IMG/VR virus record: IMGVR_UViG_3300017734_001485
Coordinates: 1 to 30,758 of that record
Source: a virus
DNA length: 30,758 nt
Reading direction: 5' to 3' (one strand)
Each line of letters starts with the position of its first letter. Positions within the stretch are counted from its first letter, which is position 1. Shown here piece after piece: positions 30,497-30,758 of the stretch. The translations under genes were made by a program, and so were the position numbers. The notes beneath the pieces were generated by a model. It was not told the origin of the DNA. It saw only the letters and a list, made by a program, of their open reading frames with translations, and made no database searches.

Positions 30497-30758
30497 TGTG
30501 TAGTTTTCTTTTTACGGATAAAGAAGTAAATGATTTTGATTATACAAATCATTATATGAGATTCCGTGGACCTGATGAAACAAATAGTATTAATGTTAAT
30601 GAGTATACAATTGCCCATAACATCCTCTCTATCACTGGAGTTTTTGCATCACAACCATTTATAGATCACGATGATGAGATTGTGTGTGTCTATAATGGTC
30701 AGATTTATAATCATAGAGATTTTGGTGATTATGGATCTGATGGCAGATGTATTATTCC
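30496..30758 (+). CDS. Asparagine synthetase-type amidotransferase (5' part)
   Basis: The first 87 residues of a gene running off the window. Start MCSF gives the N-terminal nucleophile Cys2 of class II glutamine amidotransferases; YMRFRGPDETNS carries the RGPD motif and VCVYNGQIYNHRDFGDYGSDGR matches the FNGEIYNH and S/D substrate-site motifs of AsnB-like enzymes. The synthetase half is outside the window. In glycan loci AsnB-type enzymes can amidate sugars or other acids, so a glycan role is plausible here. ATG overlaps the preceding stop by one base. Confidence 0.88.
   Translation, partial: MCSFLFTDKEVNDFDYTNHYMRFRGPDETNSINVNEYTIAHNILSITGVFASQPFIDHDDEIVCVYNGQIYNHRDFGDYGSDGRCII

Noticed and set aside
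1-30758. CRISPR array, insertion sequence or large repeats
   Set aside because: No regularly spaced direct repeats, transposase gene or terminal inverted repeats were seen by eye.

Overview
The window is a stretch of a T4-like cyanomyovirus genome (a myophage of marine Synechococcus or Prochlorococcus). The evidence is a T4 replication gene set (gp41 helicase end, gp61 primase, NrdA/NrdB), a MazG pyrophosphohydrolase, T4-style late promoters (NATAAATA and NCTAAATA) 20-35 nt before virion-type genes, tRNA genes, AT-rich sequence, and tight packing with ATGA/TGATG overlaps. All supported genes are on the + strand; no minus-strand gene is convincing. The exact host and phage cannot be fixed from the sequence alone.

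Layout. (1) 1-1931: end of the gp41-like helicase, then a translationally coupled run of small genes with mazG. (2) 1940-8793: mostly late genes behind T4-type late promoters. These include Lys-rich proteins with T4-internal-protein-like N-termini (one fused to a nucleotidyltransferase domain), a possible PD-(D/E)XK-like nuclease, a DUF3008 protein, a Gly/Ser/Thr-rich structural protein and a coiled-coil membrane protein. (3) 8780-13387: gp61 primase, nrdA, nrdB and a small ORF, closed by a UUCG terminator. (4) 13388-19276: small unknown genes, a GIY-YIG endonuclease, three candidate Fe(II)/2-oxoglutarate (2OG) oxygenases, an O-fucosyltransferase-like protein, and tRNA-Arg(TCT), tRNA-Asn(GTT) and tRNA-CAT. 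Two flawless sigma70 promoters (TTGACA-17-TATAAT) lie at 15073 and 16586; the first appears to drive a structured leader plus tRNA-Arg. (5) 19277-30758: a sugar-nucleotide and glycan locus containing a NodU-type carbamoyltransferase, a mannose-6-phosphate isomerase-type cupin, a fourth oxygenase, GDP-mannose 4,6-dehydratase, GDP-L-fucose synthase, a GDP-mannose 3,5-epimerase homologue, a beta-propeller-like protein, a CgeB-like glycosyltransferase, a GT11 alpha-1,2-fucosyltransferase, three GT-A-type transferases and the start of an asparagine-synthetase-type amidotransferase.

How they fit together (inference): the locus encodes the two steps from GDP-mannose to GDP-L-fucose, the route from GDP-mannose to GDP-L-galactose, two predicted fucosyltransferases, other glycosyltransferases and decorating enzymes (carbamoyl transfer, hydroxylation). 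A plausible output is a fucose- and possibly L-galactose-containing glycan on phage virion proteins or on the infected cell surface. This glycan module, coupled to several Fe(II)/2OG oxygenases, is the most notable system in the window.
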